Below are positions 63,765 through 64,000 of a stretch of DNA of 64,000 nt, in pieces. This stretch comes from Bactericera cockerelli (Eukaryota > Arthropoda > Insecta > Hemiptera > Triozidae), in assembly GCA_024516035.1 (NCBI GenBank), contig CM044960.1, forward strand, positions 14,882,380 to 14,946,379, written 5' to 3'. The notes below the pieces were generated by a model. The model was not told the origin of the DNA. It saw only the letters and a list, made by a program, of their open reading frames with translations, and did no database searches. The position numbers and the translations under genes are program-made. Positions within the stretch are counted from its first letter, which is position 1. Every line of letters begins with the position of its first letter.

Positions 63765-64000
63765 ACGGACTACCTGCTTAGGTCATCAAATGGAGACGGA
63801 GGTTTTACCCTCTAATCGCTGGAAGCTTAGTTACCAGTTACCCACATCAACCTCACTTAGCCTGAATTGGGTAGAAAAAAGCTAACATCACGAGGGATTT
63901 GAATGGTTGACCAATTCAAGTCCTAACCTCGCTCGACATTGCGTAATTTAATGATCATACAGAACGAGAACTGTTGTATTCAACGTGTTATCAACCCTGG
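63765..64000 (-). mobile_element. 5S-derived SINE, family F, at the window edge
   Basis: Minus strand begins CCAGGGTTGATAACACGTTG and AATACAACAGTTCTCG, with TTACGCAATGTCGAGCGAGG and TTAGGACTTGAATTGG, then the shared body. Only the first base or so of the head is cut by the window end. Confidence 0.85.

Noticed and set aside
1..64000. CRISPR arrays, bacterial operons or integrated viral genes
   Set aside because: The repeats are SINEs, minisatellites and TIR elements; genes have spliceosomal introns; no CRISPR-like spacing and no recognisable viral capsid, envelope or integrase genes were seen.

Overview
This is AT-rich, intron- and repeat-dense animal nuclear DNA. Genes are split by GT-AG introns, many promoters are TATA-type, and the flanks are full of TAGGTAC/GTACCTA-like low-complexity sequence. 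That texture, together with a lipase-3-like digestive lipase and secreted Asn-Pro-Phe/Tyr-rich proteins, suggests an insect, most likely a lepidopteran. The order assignment is inference; no rRNA or mitochondrial marker is present.

Layout. 2,095-3,343 (-): an Mpv17/PMP22-family membrane protein in three readable exons, with its first exon not found. 3,400-10,400: intergenic DNA with SINEs and LINE tails. 10,432-20,076 (+): a complete eight-exon secreted acid/neutral lipase (409 aa, Ser169-Asp346-His373) whose introns hold SINEs, MITEs and an unusual tandem array of copies of its own exon-4 5' splice site. 20,100-26,200: mostly mobile-element debris. 26,957-51,680 (-): a six-exon Ras-like small GTPase (RERG/RASL type, 313 aa). 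Its 15.2-kb last intron carries, on the other strand, two tandem paralogous genes for small secreted NPF/NPY-rich proteins (30,679-31,356 and 31,656-32,078). The same intron holds a Russian-doll insertion: a TIR element (32,709-42,335) split by a 6.2-kb non-LTR retrotransposon (33,239-41,844, 14-bp target duplication), itself split by a 2.36-kb hAT-like giant palindrome (35,472-37,826, 8-bp duplication). 51,700-64,000: no host gene recognised, but a pogo-like element, a piggyBac-type MITE with internal tandem repeats, and two decayed mobile-element protein pseudogenes.

The most notable signals are RNA-level. (1) Type I hammerhead ribozymes sit in a 144-145-bp tandem repeat, once at 57.4-57.6 kb and once in sense orientation in the last intron of the GTPase gene about 290 nt upstream of its 3' splice site. 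This looks like a metazoan retrozyme. (2) A SINE family has a head that reads as 5S rRNA rather than tRNA, and its body is shared with a tRNA-headed SINE family. (3) Splice sites are duplicated in tandem in two genes (an 11-member donor array in the lipase, an acceptor duplication in the GTPase). (4) The GTPase reading frame ends inside the first unit of a 27-bp minisatellite.

Exon joins were deduced by reading splice consensus and frame; no transcript or database search was available. Family names rest on motif recognition.
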